The notes under the pieces were generated by a model. The model saw nothing but the letters and a program-made list of their open reading frames with translations. It was not told the DNA's origin and searched no databases. Below are positions 24,571 through 33,024 of a stretch of 64,000 nt of DNA, piece after piece. The position numbers and the translations under genes are program-made. The DNA comes from DATGUP01 sp035301265 (GTDB lineage Bacteria > Bacillota > Bacilli > Bacillales > Amphibacillaceae): contig DATGUP010000018.1 in assembly GCA_035301265.1 (NCBI GenBank), positions 1-64,000 of the forward strand, in the 5' to 3' direction. Position 1 is the first letter of the stretch; every line of letters starts with the position of its first letter.

Positions 24571-24992
24571 GTTTCAATATGAATTTTTTTCTTTGTTTTA
24601 TCGGAGCCGATCAGTCGATGTAAATATACGTATAAGTATCCGTGCTGATACGTAGCACGTATTTTATCATGGCGGGCAGGAAAAGGCAGTTTAACTTTTT
24701 TTCGTACAGGACCTTGGTAGAGTTCTAAGTGAATCGGTTTGAACCCTTTTTGATCGATTTGCACAGTACCGATAACTTCCAACGATCGATCATAAACATC
24801 AATTTCTACCTCATCTAATTTCAAGCCGGGAATTTGAAAGATGCATAACAATGCGTTGTGGGATTCACAAATATTGACTTTGATATTTGCAGCGTCTGGA
24901 GAATGCTTCAGCGGTTCAAAATCAGTAAAAAACGTTTCGCCGAGAAAGTGATTCATCCATTCATTCCAATTATACGGCCATTTGTCAGTCAA
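24540..24992 (-). CDS. Hsp20/alpha-crystallin-like protein, possibly spore-associated
   Basis: A 150-residue protein from a TTG at 24992 preceded by AAGGAGGAGGGA. From about residue 45 it shows the alpha-crystallin fold: IPGLKLDEVEIDVYDRSLEVIGT, then LPFPARHDKIRATYQHGYLYVYL, as in small heat-shock proteins. The N-terminus is Trp-rich (DKWPYNWNEWMNHFLG). Bacilli carry such proteins in the spore coat (CotM, CotP, GerT types), and the neighbouring gerP-like cluster favours that. A longer in-frame ORF to 25133 adds a hydrophobic segment but has no ribosome binding site. Confidence 0.65.
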   Translation of the reverse strand: MTDKWPYNWNEWMNHFLGETFFTDFEPLKHSPDAANIKVNICESHNALLCIFQIPGLKLDEVEIDVYDRSLEVIGTVQIDQKGFKPIHLELYQGPVRKKVKLPFPARHDKIRATYQHGYLYVYLHRLIGSDKTKKKIHIETSDANGSVYD

Positions 24993-25268
24993 TCTCCCTC
25001 CTCCTTCCGATAGTGTTATTAATAGTGTAGTGATACGATGCAAAAAGAGTGCTAGTACAATATAAAGACCAATAATAGTCCAATGTTTGTACTGACTTCG
25101 TTTTAAAGATAAAATAAAAGAAGCATACGCCACAATACCGATGAAAGAACTGGTACATCAGTTTTTACCATTTTGTTGAAAAACGTTTGTGTGAAATGAA
25201 ACAATAGGCAAATGAACAAAAAGCGAACTTCATTTAAGGTTGCTTTTTGTAAGTTGACGATGGGTGGT

Positions 25269-25916
25269 TTAAAGGACGTATCCATATATAGTTAAAAAAT
25301 GGAAGAGGCTGCCAAATAGAATGAATACATGGAATATCTCATGAAAACCTACATGTTTGAATTCCAACCATTTTGGCTTGAGCCAGTAAATAAGCCCGCC
25401 CAATGTGTAAATAACACCGCCAAAGATCAATAGAAGCATCCCGTTGGCTCCGATGATCGAGGTAAGCGGTGAACTAAAAATGATCACGATCCAGCCCATG
25501 GCGATGTATAATATCGTTGACAGCCATCGAGGAGCATGAAACCAAATTAATTTGTAGACGATCCCGACGAGTGCCAAGCCATTGATAACGCAAAAAAGAC
25601 TCCAACCGGTTGCACCGCTTAAGCTAATCAAGCAAAACGGTGTATATGTCCCAGCGATCAACACGAAAATCATCGCATGGTCCAACCGGCGTAAAAAGGC
25701 AATGATCCGGTCTTTGGCGATAACCATGTGATAAGCAGCTGAAGCGGAATAGAGAAGGATCAGGCTAATTCCGAAAATAACAACGGCTGTTATAGCAAGC
25801 GTCGATTCGGTTTCAACGGCTGCCTTATTAATGAGCATGATGAGCCCAACCAGCGACAAAACAGCGCCGAACAGGTGGGTTAGGCCATTGATGGGTTCAC
25901 GAATATAGGAAATCAT
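25269..25916 (-). CDS. trhA: Hemolysin III family (TrhA/PAQR-type) membrane protein
   Basis: A 215-residue, seven-helix membrane protein. Characteristic are PINGLTHLFGA near residues 8-18, SASAAYHM, LDHAMIFVLIAGTYTP and the C-terminal FHEIFHVFILFGSLFHFL. The conserved Ser, Asp and His residues match the metal site of the PAQR superfamily. B. subtilis relatives are named YplQ. The family role in bacteria is membrane homeostasis rather than haemolysis. AAAGGAG precedes the ATG. A small hairpin (GCCAC with GTGGC, around 25950-25970) lies in its leader. Confidence 0.9.
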   Translation of the reverse strand: MISYIREPINGLTHLFGAVLSLVGLIMLINKAAVETESTLAITAVVIFGISLILLYSASAAYHMVIAKDRIIAFLRRLDHAMIFVLIAGTYTPFCLISLSGATGWSLFCVINGLALVGIVYKLIWFHAPRWLSTILYIAMGWIVIIFSSPLTSIIGANGMLLLIFGGVIYTLGGLIYWLKPKWLEFKHVGFHEIFHVFILFGSLFHFLTIYGYVL

Positions 25917-26128
25917 ATCGCAACTCCTTTATAATAAAAATATAAAGCCACGGTTTCAGTATTCTGTGGCTATTTGCGTTTGTCTTTACTTTCTCAACTT
26001 TTCCTAAAAATATTATACCACATTTCAAGTATATCAGATTATCGGTACATTTTTTGTTTTATGTATGTGATAAATTGTGGAATACTAATCAATAAGCTAA
26101 ACGCATATTGAAGAAAGTGAGGAGAACG

Positions 26129-27127
26129 ATGAAATTAAGCATTTTAGAGCAGGTGCCAATCGCTCAAGGTGAGTCAGCAAACGATGCTTTGCATGCATCG
26201 TTAGAATTGGCAAAATTAGGGGACAAGCTTGGATATACGCGGTTTTGGGTTGCAGAACACCATGATTTACCGGGTCTGGCGTGTCCAGCACCAGATGTTC
26301 TTCTCGGGATGATCGGCCAAAAGACGACAAATATCCGTATTGGTTCCGGTGCTGTCCTTTTACCACATTACAAACCGTTTAATATTGCCGAGCGTTATAA
26401 CTTGCTCGCGACTCTTTTTCCGGAACGGGTGGATTTAGGTATTGGCCGTGCTCCCGGTGGCTCAGCTGAAGCAACGATGGCCCTTGCAGACAATTTTCTT
26501 GAGCAAGTGCGCCATATGCCGGAACGACTCAATGAATTGCTTCACTTTCTTAATAATAATTTTCCTGATACGCATATGTTTAGTAAAATTTCTCCTGCCC
26601 CTGTTCCGCATGCTTCGCCGGAACCGTGGCTATTGGGAACGAGTGAAAAAAGTGCATATTTAGCGGCGGAAAAAGGGATGGCGTATGCATTCGGGCATTT
26701 CATGTCGGATAAGGATGGGCCGCAAATCATGGAAACATATCGAGAGGAATTGCAAAAAAAGCATCCTAAAAAACATGCGAAGACGATAGTAGCGGTGACG
26801 GTTTTTTGTGCCGAAACAACTGAAAAAGCAGCGGATATGGCACTCAGCAGTCAACTGTGGAAAATTAAACAAGATAAAGGTGAGGCTATAGCCGGACTGC
26901 CAACGGTAGAAGAGGCGAAAGCGTATGCTTATACGAATGAAGAAAAAGAAACGGTGAAGAACATGCAGGAAAAAGCGGTCATCGGCAACCCAGCCGAAGT
27001 TAAAGGTCAGTTGCTCGCGTTACAAGATCGCTACAAAGCAGAGGAATTCATGCTTGTAACCAACACGCATAATCGCTCCGATAGACTGAATTCATATCGG
27101 CTCATAGCGAAGGAAATGTTTAAGTGA
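26129..27127 (+). CDS. Luciferase-like (LLM class) flavin-dependent oxidoreductase
   Basis: A 332-residue protein of the bacterial luciferase-like monooxygenase superfamily. Typical blocks are LGYTRFWVAEHHDLPGLACPAP (about residues 36-57), IRIGSGAVLLPHYKPFNIAERYNLLATLFP, and RVDLGIGRAPGG. This subgroup (YvbT/YtmO-like) is often annotated from sequence alone and the substrate is unknown. The ATG at 26129 has GAGGAGAACG upstream. The TTG at 26108 in frame has none. It stands alone, downstream of a divergent trhA. Confidence 0.87.
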   Translation: MKLSILEQVPIAQGESANDALHASLELAKLGDKLGYTRFWVAEHHDLPGLACPAPDVLLGMIGQKTTNIRIGSGAVLLPHYKPFNIAERYNLLATLFPERVDLGIGRAPGGSAEATMALADNFLEQVRHMPERLNELLHFLNNNFPDTHMFSKISPAPVPHASPEPWLLGTSEKSAYLAAEKGMAYAFGHFMSDKDGPQIMETYREELQKKHPKKHAKTIVAVTVFCAETTEKAADMALSSQLWKIKQDKGEAIAGLPTVEEAKAYAYTNEEKETVKNMQEKAVIGNPAEVKGQLLALQDRYKAEEFMLVTNTHNRSDRLNSYRLIAKEMFK

Positions 27128-27178
27128 AAGACTTATTATTAAATCATTTTGCATAGGAAAGCGAGGGCATATACATAA

Positions 27179-28174
27179 ATGAATGGAAAACGTTGGCTGG
27201 CTCTTGGAATCGCACTCGGCTTATTTATCGTATCTATTGGCTTTCGGTTTATGACCCAAATTATCACGACCGACTGGGAAGCGCTGATAAATATGTCCGT
27301 AGATGAATTGAATGAAGAGGTTATTGAGGAAGGCAATCCCGATGAAAAAATCGCCGTTTTAAAACTGGAAGGCGTTATTCAAGATACAGGTGATGGTTCG
27401 TTTTTAAATACGTCGATGTATAATCATGAGCGTTTTTTAAACATGCTTGAAGCAGTTGGTAAAGACCGCAGTGTCGACGGTATTGTACTTCGGATCAATT
27501 CACCGGGTGGCGGTGTGGTTGAGAGTGCAGAAATTGAGGAGAAGATTGTCGATATTCGTAAAACCTATAATAAACCTGTCTATGTGTCGATGGGAAATAC
27601 AGCGGCATCCGGCGGTTATTACGTATCGGCGAAGGCTGATAAAATCGTCGCTCATCCGGCGACATTGACCGGATCGATCGGTGTGATAATGGAAAGCATT
27701 AACTTTGCAGATTTGGCAGATGATTACGGAATCGACTTCAATACGATAAAAAGCGGAAAATATAAAGACATCATGTCCTCTTCCCGGAAAATGACCGACG
27801 AGGAGAAGGATATTTTGCAGTCGATGATCGATGATATGTATGATGATTTTGTCCAGGTGATTGTCGACGGGCGTGACTTATCGGAACAACGCGTGCGGGA
27901 ATTAGGAGACGGTCGGGTATTCACTGGTTCACAGGCGAAAGAAAACGGCCTCGTTGATGATTTAGGGAATTTGGATGATACAATTGCTATGCTGGAAAAA
28001 GATTACGAGCTGAACGATCCGCACGTTGTGCAATACCGTTCAAAGTTTGGTTTTAAGGAATTGGCGGGAGTAACAGCACAGCATTTGTTTGACGATAAAG
28101 CTGAATTAATGGGCGTGATGGAATTAATCAGACAACACGACGGGCCACGCGCTATGTATTTATATTCGCAGTAG
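27179..28174 (+). CDS. sppA: Signal peptide peptidase SppA
   Basis: Membrane-bound serine protease that degrades cleaved signal peptides. It has 331 residues with one N-terminal membrane segment (about 7-25). The catalytic nucleophile Ser144 is in NTAASGGYYVSA and the general base Lys194 in KSGKYKDIM, the Ser/Lys dyad of the family. INSPGGGVVESAEI is the S49 family block. The ATG has only a weak ribosome site (GCGAGGG, 11 bases away). The following RDD-domain gene is 13 bp downstream, the same pairing as sppA-yteJ of B. subtilis. Confidence 0.95.
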   Translation: MNGKRWLALGIALGLFIVSIGFRFMTQIITTDWEALINMSVDELNEEVIEEGNPDEKIAVLKLEGVIQDTGDGSFLNTSMYNHERFLNMLEAVGKDRSVDGIVLRINSPGGGVVESAEIEEKIVDIRKTYNKPVYVSMGNTAASGGYYVSAKADKIVAHPATLTGSIGVIMESINFADLADDYGIDFNTIKSGKYKDIMSSSRKMTDEEKDILQSMIDDMYDDFVQVIVDGRDLSEQRVRELGDGRVFTGSQAKENGLVDDLGNLDDTIAMLEKDYELNDPHVVQYRSKFGFKELAGVTAQHLFDDKAELMGVMELIRQHDGPRAMYLYSQ

Positions 28175-28187
28175 GGAGGAAAAAGCG

Positions 28188-28685
28188 ATGTTGGATGGTG
28201 AGAAATCCAGATGTGCACGCGAACATCCAGCTGCTAAAACGGAAAACGGGTGCGCATTCAACAGACGTTATGCTGGATTTTGGATGCGCTTCTGGGCTTA
28301 TCTAATCGATCTTATCGTTGTGTTCAGCATTAATGGCATCCTTCTCAGCCCCATAAAATGGTTGACAGATGGTGGCGATATGGCGATTGGTTTGTGGACG
28401 GTATATGGGTTGTGTGGGTCAGCTATATTTTATCTTTATTTTGCGCTAATGACGAAAGCGTGCGGACAAACGTTAGGAAAGATGATCTTTGGCTTGCGGG
28501 TTATCCGGATGAATGGGGAGTCCTTAAGGTGGAGTGATTTGCTCTTTCGTGAAATCATCGGACGGTTCATTCATCGGGTACTTTGGATTCTGTATGTGGC
28601 GGTAGCCTTTACCGATGAAAAAGCAGGCGTGCATGACATGATTGCCGATACACGCGTTATTCATACGGATTCTACAGACGTGTAG
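28188..28685 (+). CDS. yteJ: RDD-domain membrane protein, YteJ-like
   Basis: A 165-residue protein with a hydrophilic N-terminus and an RDD domain. NRRYAGFWMRFWAYLIDLIVVFS holds the conserved Arg and Asp of helix one, and KACGQTLGKMIFGLRVI and DEKAGVHDMIADTRVI are the family motifs. About three membrane helices are present. The function is unknown; some RDD proteins elsewhere act as Na+/H+ antiporters. GTAGGGAGG lies upstream of the ATG, and a clear terminator follows. Confidence 0.85.
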   Translation: MLDGEKSRCAREHPAAKTENGCAFNRRYAGFWMRFWAYLIDLIVVFSINGILLSPIKWLTDGGDMAIGLWTVYGLCGSAIFYLYFALMTKACGQTLGKMIFGLRVIRMNGESLRWSDLLFREIIGRFIHRVLWILYVAVAFTDEKAGVHDMIADTRVIHTDSTDV

Positions 28686-28725
28686 AACGGTCGTGGTTTT
28701 CAGATCCTACGACCGTTTGTTTTTT
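28686..28725 (+). terminator. Terminator after the sppA-RDD pair
   Basis: A perfect nine-bp stem AACGGTCGT with ACGACCGTT, a 14-base loop and a T-rich tail (TTTGTTTTTT). Confidence 0.85.
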
Positions 28726-28936
28726 GTCGAAATGGATAAGTCATTTTTCCTATAATCTAGCAACTTTTTAATTGAAATATAATTGTAATCTGATTATCAT
28801 ACGCGTGTTATTTTTTCATGTTATACTTCTGGAGAAATAAATAATAGAAATTTACTAGATTATACATAAATTATTACTTAAATACTAGATTTTGCACAGC
28901 ACACCTATAATGTAAATGAAAGCGGGGATGTGAAAG

Positions 28937-30130
28937 TTGAAAAAAACGGTAATGACTGTTATCGCCGTAACGGTGATCGGAATAGGTGGAACGTTTTTAG
29001 GTGAAAGCGCCCATGCAGACCAAATTCAAGACATTAAGGAAGAACGCGCATCCATTAAAGACGATCTATCGGCTGCTGAGAGTAAAATTGCCGATGTTTT
29101 GCTTGATTTGGAAGAGTTGAACGATAAGATCGAGCGTGCTGAATCTGCGCTTAAGGAAAACGAAGCGAAGATGGAAGAAACTGAGGCGGATATCGAGGAA
29201 AAAGAAGAGGAAATAGAAGAGCTGGAAAATGAGATTGCCGAATTAGAAGAGTCTATTGCTAAACGCCATCAAATCTTGAAAGATCGGGTGTCAGCATACC
29301 AAAAAAACGGTGGTGATGTGAGCTATTTGGAAGTGATTTTTGGAGCTGAGAGTTTCAGCGATTTTATCAGCCGCATCTCCGCTATTACTAAAATTACCGA
29401 TTCAGATGTCAAAATAATTGAACAACAGGAAAAAGATAAAGCGCAAATTGTCAAAAAGCAAGAAGAAGTAGAAAATAAACTTGCCGATCTGGAAGAGGTT
29501 AAGACCGAACTCAAAGGGATGCAATCCATTATTCTTGAGCAAAAGGAAGCCAATGAAGAGCGCAAAAGCGAATTAAGAAAGAAAGAAAAGAAATTGCGCA
29601 CAATGAAAAAAGACTTGGAAATTGAAGATGATAAGCTTGCTTCTCTTGAGGCAGAAGTTAAACGAAACATGGAAAGAGAAGAAACGGCTAAAGGTGATTC
29701 CAGCAGTTCACAGGCATCCGTTGATGCGGGTTCATCGGACGTGGAGGTCCAAGGAAGCGGCGATATAAACACGGCGATCAATGCCGGGAAACGGTTTATC
29801 GGCAACTCGGTTTATTCGTTGGGAGCAATGGATCCAGAAAACGGTCGATTTGATTGTTCCGGCTTTGTCTCATGGGCTTATGGACAAGCAGGGTATTCGC
29901 TTCCCCGGGATACAGGAGGCTTAGCTAATGTAGGTACGTCTGTTTCAAAAGGTGATTTGCAGCCAGGAGATCTCGTGTTTTTCAATACGTATAAAACAAA
30001 TGGACATGTCGGTATTTATCTCGGCGATGGGAAGTTTATCGGCTCCCAGTCCTCAACGGGTGTAGGTATTGCGGATATGAATGACAGCTATTGGAAATCA
30101 AAATACAACAAGGCTCAACGCATCAATTAA
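28937..30130 (+). CDS. Secreted CwlO-like NlpC/P60 peptidoglycan endopeptidase
   Basis: A 397-residue exported cell-wall hydrolase. A signal peptide with cleavage near SAHA-DQ (about residue 28) is followed by long coiled-coil segments (about 30-115 and 165-245) of the PcsB/CwlO type, then a Ser-rich linker. The C-terminal NlpC/P60 domain follows (about 275-397). The catalytic Cys is in GRFDCSGFVSWAYG and the His in TNGHVGIYLGDG. In B. subtilis CwlO such enzymes cleave D,L-peptide bonds and are controlled by FtsEX and WalR. It starts at a TTG with GCGGGGATG upstream. TATAAT at 28906 is a possible -10 box. Confidence 0.9.
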   Translation: MKKTVMTVIAVTVIGIGGTFLGESAHADQIQDIKEERASIKDDLSAAESKIADVLLDLEELNDKIERAESALKENEAKMEETEADIEEKEEEIEELENEIAELEESIAKRHQILKDRVSAYQKNGGDVSYLEVIFGAESFSDFISRISAITKITDSDVKIIEQQEKDKAQIVKKQEEVENKLADLEEVKTELKGMQSIILEQKEANEERKSELRKKEKKLRTMKKDLEIEDDKLASLEAEVKRNMEREETAKGDSSSSQASVDAGSSDVEVQGSGDINTAINAGKRFIGNSVYSLGAMDPENGRFDCSGFVSWAYGQAGYSLPRDTGGLANVGTSVSKGDLQPGDLVFFNTYKTNGHVGIYLGDGKFIGSQSSTGVGIADMNDSYWKSKYNKAQRIN

Positions 30131-30148
30131 ACGCAGCGTTTAGATTTT

Positions 30149-30181
30149 AACCCATCCTTATGAATAGGATGGGTTTTTTTT
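30149..30181 (+). terminator. Terminator after the CwlO-like gene
   Basis: A 10-bp perfect stem AACCCATCCT with AGGATGGGTT, a seven-base loop and a run of T. Confidence 0.9.
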
Positions 30182-30238
30182 ATGCAATCTATGAAACCGA
30201 GTCCTACCCAAATGCTTAGTCGTGTAAACGTTAAAAAT

Positions 30239-30267
30239 TTCATAGAAAAGATGGGAATTGGTATAAT
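30239..30267 (+). promoter_or_regulatory. Promoter of the second nitroreductase gene
   Basis: TTCATA, a 17-base spacer and a consensus TATAAT, ending 43 bp before the ATG. Confidence 0.55.
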
Positions 30268-30310
30268 AATTGTTATACGTTTCAACTGGAAAAGGGGAGG
30301 TACTGTTTAT

Positions 30311-30895
30311 ATGCCAAATGTAAAATCGATGCGAAAAGCAGCTTATGACATAGATCCCATTTATATTAAACGTTGGTCGCCAAGATCGTTTACCGACCAA
30401 GCGATACCGGATGATGTATTGTACAGTTTGTTTGAAGCGGCGCGCTGGGCTCCATCAGCCGCCAACATGCAACCGTGGCGTTTTATCATCGCCCGTACCC
30501 CAGCAGATAAAGAAAATTTTCTAAGTTTCATTGATGATGGAAATGTTATTTGGTGCCAAAATGCGCCGGTGCTTGTCGCCGTCGCTTCTCGAATGGACAA
30601 TCCTAAATCAGGAAAAGAAAATCGCACACATGCCTTTGATACGGGAACGGCCTGGGGGTTTTTAGCGCTTGAGGCGAATCGAAAAGGACTGATTACGCAT
30701 GCGATGGGTGGATTTGATCGGGAAAAAGCAAAAGCTGCCTTACGCCTGCCGAAAAATTTTGCTGTTCATGCCATCGTTGCCATTGGCTATCAAGGCGACA
30801 AAGAAGCACTGCCAAAACATTTACAAGAGCGGGAGCAACCGTCCGATCGGTACGATATATCTACATTTGTATTCGAAGGGATGTTTAAAGGATGA
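30311..30895 (+). CDS. Nitroreductase-family flavoprotein
   Basis: A 194-residue FMN-dependent nitroreductase-fold protein. KRWSPRSFTDQ near residues 18-28 and FEAARWAPSAANMQPWRFIIAR are the standard FMN-binding blocks, and AMGGFDREKAKAALRLP follows. It is more conventional than the other nitroreductase in the window (12.9-13.5 kb) and belongs to a different subgroup. The substrate is unknown. The ATG at 30311 has GGGGAGG nine bases upstream. The ORF continuing up to 30182 covers the terminator and promoter and is not coding. Confidence 0.87.
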   Translation: MPNVKSMRKAAYDIDPIYIKRWSPRSFTDQAIPDDVLYSLFEAARWAPSAANMQPWRFIIARTPADKENFLSFIDDGNVIWCQNAPVLVAVASRMDNPKSGKENRTHAFDTGTAWGFLALEANRKGLITHAMGGFDREKAKAALRLPKNFAVHAIVAIGYQGDKEALPKHLQEREQPSDRYDISTFVFEGMFKG

Positions 30896-30943
30896 AGATG
30901 GTTGGACTGAACTCATTTTAAATGCGGTTGGCTCTGCATTGGC

Positions 30944-31357
30944 TTATGTCCTTTGGCATGCTGGACATAAGCCATATATTTCAAATTTGTGATCTTCAAT
31001 GTAGTAGTTTGCTAAAGCATTGCCAATATGATCCATAGGGCACACATCAATCTCCGCTGTTTTACCGCAATCTTTGCATATGAAGTGATGGTGATGATCG
31101 TCGCTGCATTTCATTCGAAAAAGTTTTTCTCCATTGAGTTCCGTCGCCTCGAGGATGCCTATGGCATGATAAAGGTGCAAGTTTCGATAGACGGTGTCGA
31201 AGCTGATTTCGGGATGGCGTTGTTCCATATATGCATTTACATCTCGGGCCGTTCTATAGCCGTTTGCGCGTTCAAAAAAATGCAGGATATCCTTGCGCTT
31301 GTCGGTTGTCTTATATCCTTTTTTCTGAAGACATATGATCGCTTGTCGTTTATCCAT
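30944..31357 (-). CDS. zur: Zinc uptake regulator Zur
   Basis: A 137-residue Fur-family repressor. The winged helix covers about residues 1-80 (DVNAYMEQRHPEISFDTVYRNL). The dimerisation domain has HHHHFICKDCGKTAEID and closes with GLCPACQRT. The two CxxC pairs form the structural zinc site. It resembles B. subtilis Zur rather than Fur or PerR, and its position at the end of znuACB supports this. GGAGG lies eight bases before the ATG at 31357. An inverted repeat with 11-bp arms spans its 3' end (30941-30951 with 30963-30973). Confidence 0.92.
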   Translation of the reverse strand: MDKRQAIICLQKKGYKTTDKRKDILHFFERANGYRTARDVNAYMEQRHPEISFDTVYRNLHLYHAIGILEATELNGEKLFRMKCSDDHHHHFICKDCGKTAEIDVCPMDHIGNALANYYIEDHKFEIYGLCPACQRT

Positions 31358-31392
31358 AATACTTTCCTCCATCTCATTTTGATCGTAAGCGT

Positions 31393-32247
31393 TTATCGCA
31401 AGGCTTGGCGCACGTTCAATCTGTTAATCATTCGCTTCCAGCCGATGGCTAACAATAGGATGGCAATCGCCGCCATAACGATGGTGCCACCGGGCGGTAT
31501 GCGCAAGTAATAGCCGCTGATAAGCCCTATGATAACAGCCAATTCGCCAAAGCTAATCGCAAGAATCATCATTTGTCGAAATCCTTTGGCCAATCGCATC
31601 GCTGCTGCTACTGGAAGAGTCATCAAAGCTGATACGAGCAAAACGCCGACGATACGAATTGAAGCAGCGATGACAAAGGCTGTCAAAACAATAAACAACA
31701 GATGAATTCGCTTTGCATGAAGGCCGGATGCTTTGGCATATTCCTCATCAAATGATAAGCTGAAAAGTTCCTTATAAAACAACCAGATCATCCCTATAAT
31801 CATTATGGAAATACTAGAGATGACGAGAAAATCTTTCTTGCTAACAGCTGATACCGACCCGAATAAGTAGTTGAACAAATCGGTATTAAATCCATTGGCA
31901 AGGGCAATAAAAATAACGCCCAAGCCGACACCACCGGAGAGGATAATCGGTATAGCTAACTCCTGGAACGATTGGTAGACGTTGCGTAATTTTTCTACAA
32001 GAATGGAGCCAATTACGGAAAAAAACATCCCGCCATACAGCGGGCTAATAAAACCGATGCCGAAACGTTTTTCTAAAAATAAGGAAAAAGCAATCCCGGC
32101 AAGCGTTACATGTGATAAAGCATCGGCAAGCAATGACAGCCGTCTGACAACAATGAATACGCCAAGAAGCGGTGCGATCAATCCGATCAAGATACCGGTT
32201 AAAAAGGTATGGCGCAGAAAATCGAACGCTACAAAATCTGCAAGCAT
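31393..32247 (-). CDS. znuB: Zinc ABC importer, permease ZnuB
   Basis: A 284-residue ABC-3 family permease with about eight membrane helices. FIVVRRLSLLADALSHVTLAGIAF near residues 32-55 and RIVGVLLVSALMTLPVAAAMRLA near 190-215 are the conserved blocks. TGGAGG lies upstream of the ATG at 32247. It lies between znuC (15 bp upstream) and zur (35 bp downstream). The zinc specificity is taken from the operon: a His-rich binding protein and an adjacent Zur. Confidence 0.92.
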   Translation of the reverse strand: MLADFVAFDFLRHTFLTGILIGLIAPLLGVFIVVRRLSLLADALSHVTLAGIAFSLFLEKRFGIGFISPLYGGMFFSVIGSILVEKLRNVYQSFQELAIPIILSGGVGLGVIFIALANGFNTDLFNYLFGSVSAVSKKDFLVISSISIMIIGMIWLFYKELFSLSFDEEYAKASGLHAKRIHLLFIVLTAFVIAASIRIVGVLLVSALMTLPVAAAMRLAKGFRQMMILAISFGELAVIIGLISGYYLRIPPGGTIVMAAIAILLLAIGWKRMINRLNVRQALR

Positions 32248-32262
32248 ATCAAGTCCTCCAAC

Positions 32263-33018
32263 TTAAGAGTTGTGAAAATTCGTGTTTGTCGAATGGCCGA
32301 AAATGTTTGCCCAATCAGCAGCGGATAGGGATTGGTATGTCTCCGGTGGACCATGGAAGTACAATTGTTTGTTTAAGCAGGCGACATCTGTTACATGTTC
32401 GATTAGCGTATCGGTATCGTGGGTAATGAGAAGCAACGTCATGTTTTTTTCTTCATTTAATTGATGCAACAGCTGATAAAACTGTTTGACGTGTTTGCTA
32501 TCGACACCGACAGTTGGCTCATCGAGAATCATAAGTTCTGGCTCGCTTGCCAGGGCGCGAGCAATGAAGACACGTTGCTGTTGGCCGCCGGACAATTCAC
32601 CGATATTGTGATGAACATACGGGAGCATCCCGACTTGTTCAATGGCATTGAAGATTTTTGCTTTATGTTTTTTAGTGAAAAACTTCAAATAGCCGATTTT
32701 AGCCGTCAACCCCGTCGACACGACTTCATAGACCGTCGCGGGGAATCCTTTGTTAAATGCATTGGATTTTTGTGACACATAGCCGATTTTATGCCAGTTT
32801 TTGAACGTAGCCATCGGTTGGTTAAAGAGATAAATCGAGCCGCTGTCGGGTTTGAGCAGACCGAGAATGAGTTTGATTAATGTCGTTTTCCCACCGCCAT
32901 TAGGGCCAACCAATCCGAGAAACGAGCCCTGAGTCAGTTCGAAATTCACGTTTTGCAAAACGTTTTTCTGTTCATAGGCGTAGCTTACACGTTTCATGGC
33001 GATCACAGGTGTTTTCAT
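32263..33018 (-). CDS. znuC: Zinc ABC importer, ATP-binding protein ZnuC
   Basis: A 251-residue ABC ATPase. Walker A is GPNGGGKTT near residues 37-45, the signature is GELSGGQQQRVFIARAL, Walker B is LMILDEPTVGVD, and the switch His is in LLITHD. GGAGTGAC precedes the ATG at 33018, six bases after the znuA stop. It is distinct from the manganese importer ATPase at 19.2 kb but belongs to the same family. Confidence 0.92.
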   Translation of the reverse strand: MKTPVIAMKRVSYAYEQKNVLQNVNFELTQGSFLGLVGPNGGGKTTLIKLILGLLKPDSGSIYLFNQPMATFKNWHKIGYVSQKSNAFNKGFPATVYEVVSTGLTAKIGYLKFFTKKHKAKIFNAIEQVGMLPYVHHNIGELSGGQQQRVFIARALASEPELMILDEPTVGVDSKHVKQFYQLLHQLNEEKNMTLLLITHDTDTLIEHVTDVACLNKQLYFHGPPETYQSLSAADWANIFGHSTNTNFHNS

Positions 33019-33024
33019 GCGGTG

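Noticed and set aside
24993..25285. Hydrophobic minus-strand frames upstream of the Hsp20-like gene, one of them in frame with it
   Set aside because: The TTG at 24992 has a near-perfect ribosome binding site and starts the conserved part. The upstream frames have none and show no family features, so I treat 24993-25268 as non-coding.
28810..28830. WalR-like direct repeat TGTTAT...TGTTAT upstream of the CwlO-like gene
   Set aside because: The two halves are separated by seven bases, not the five of the WalR consensus.
30941..30973. An 11-bp inverted repeat at the zur stop codon as a strong terminator
   Set aside because: No T tract follows on the minus strand; it overlaps the last codons of zur. 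It may be a weak convergent-end structure only.
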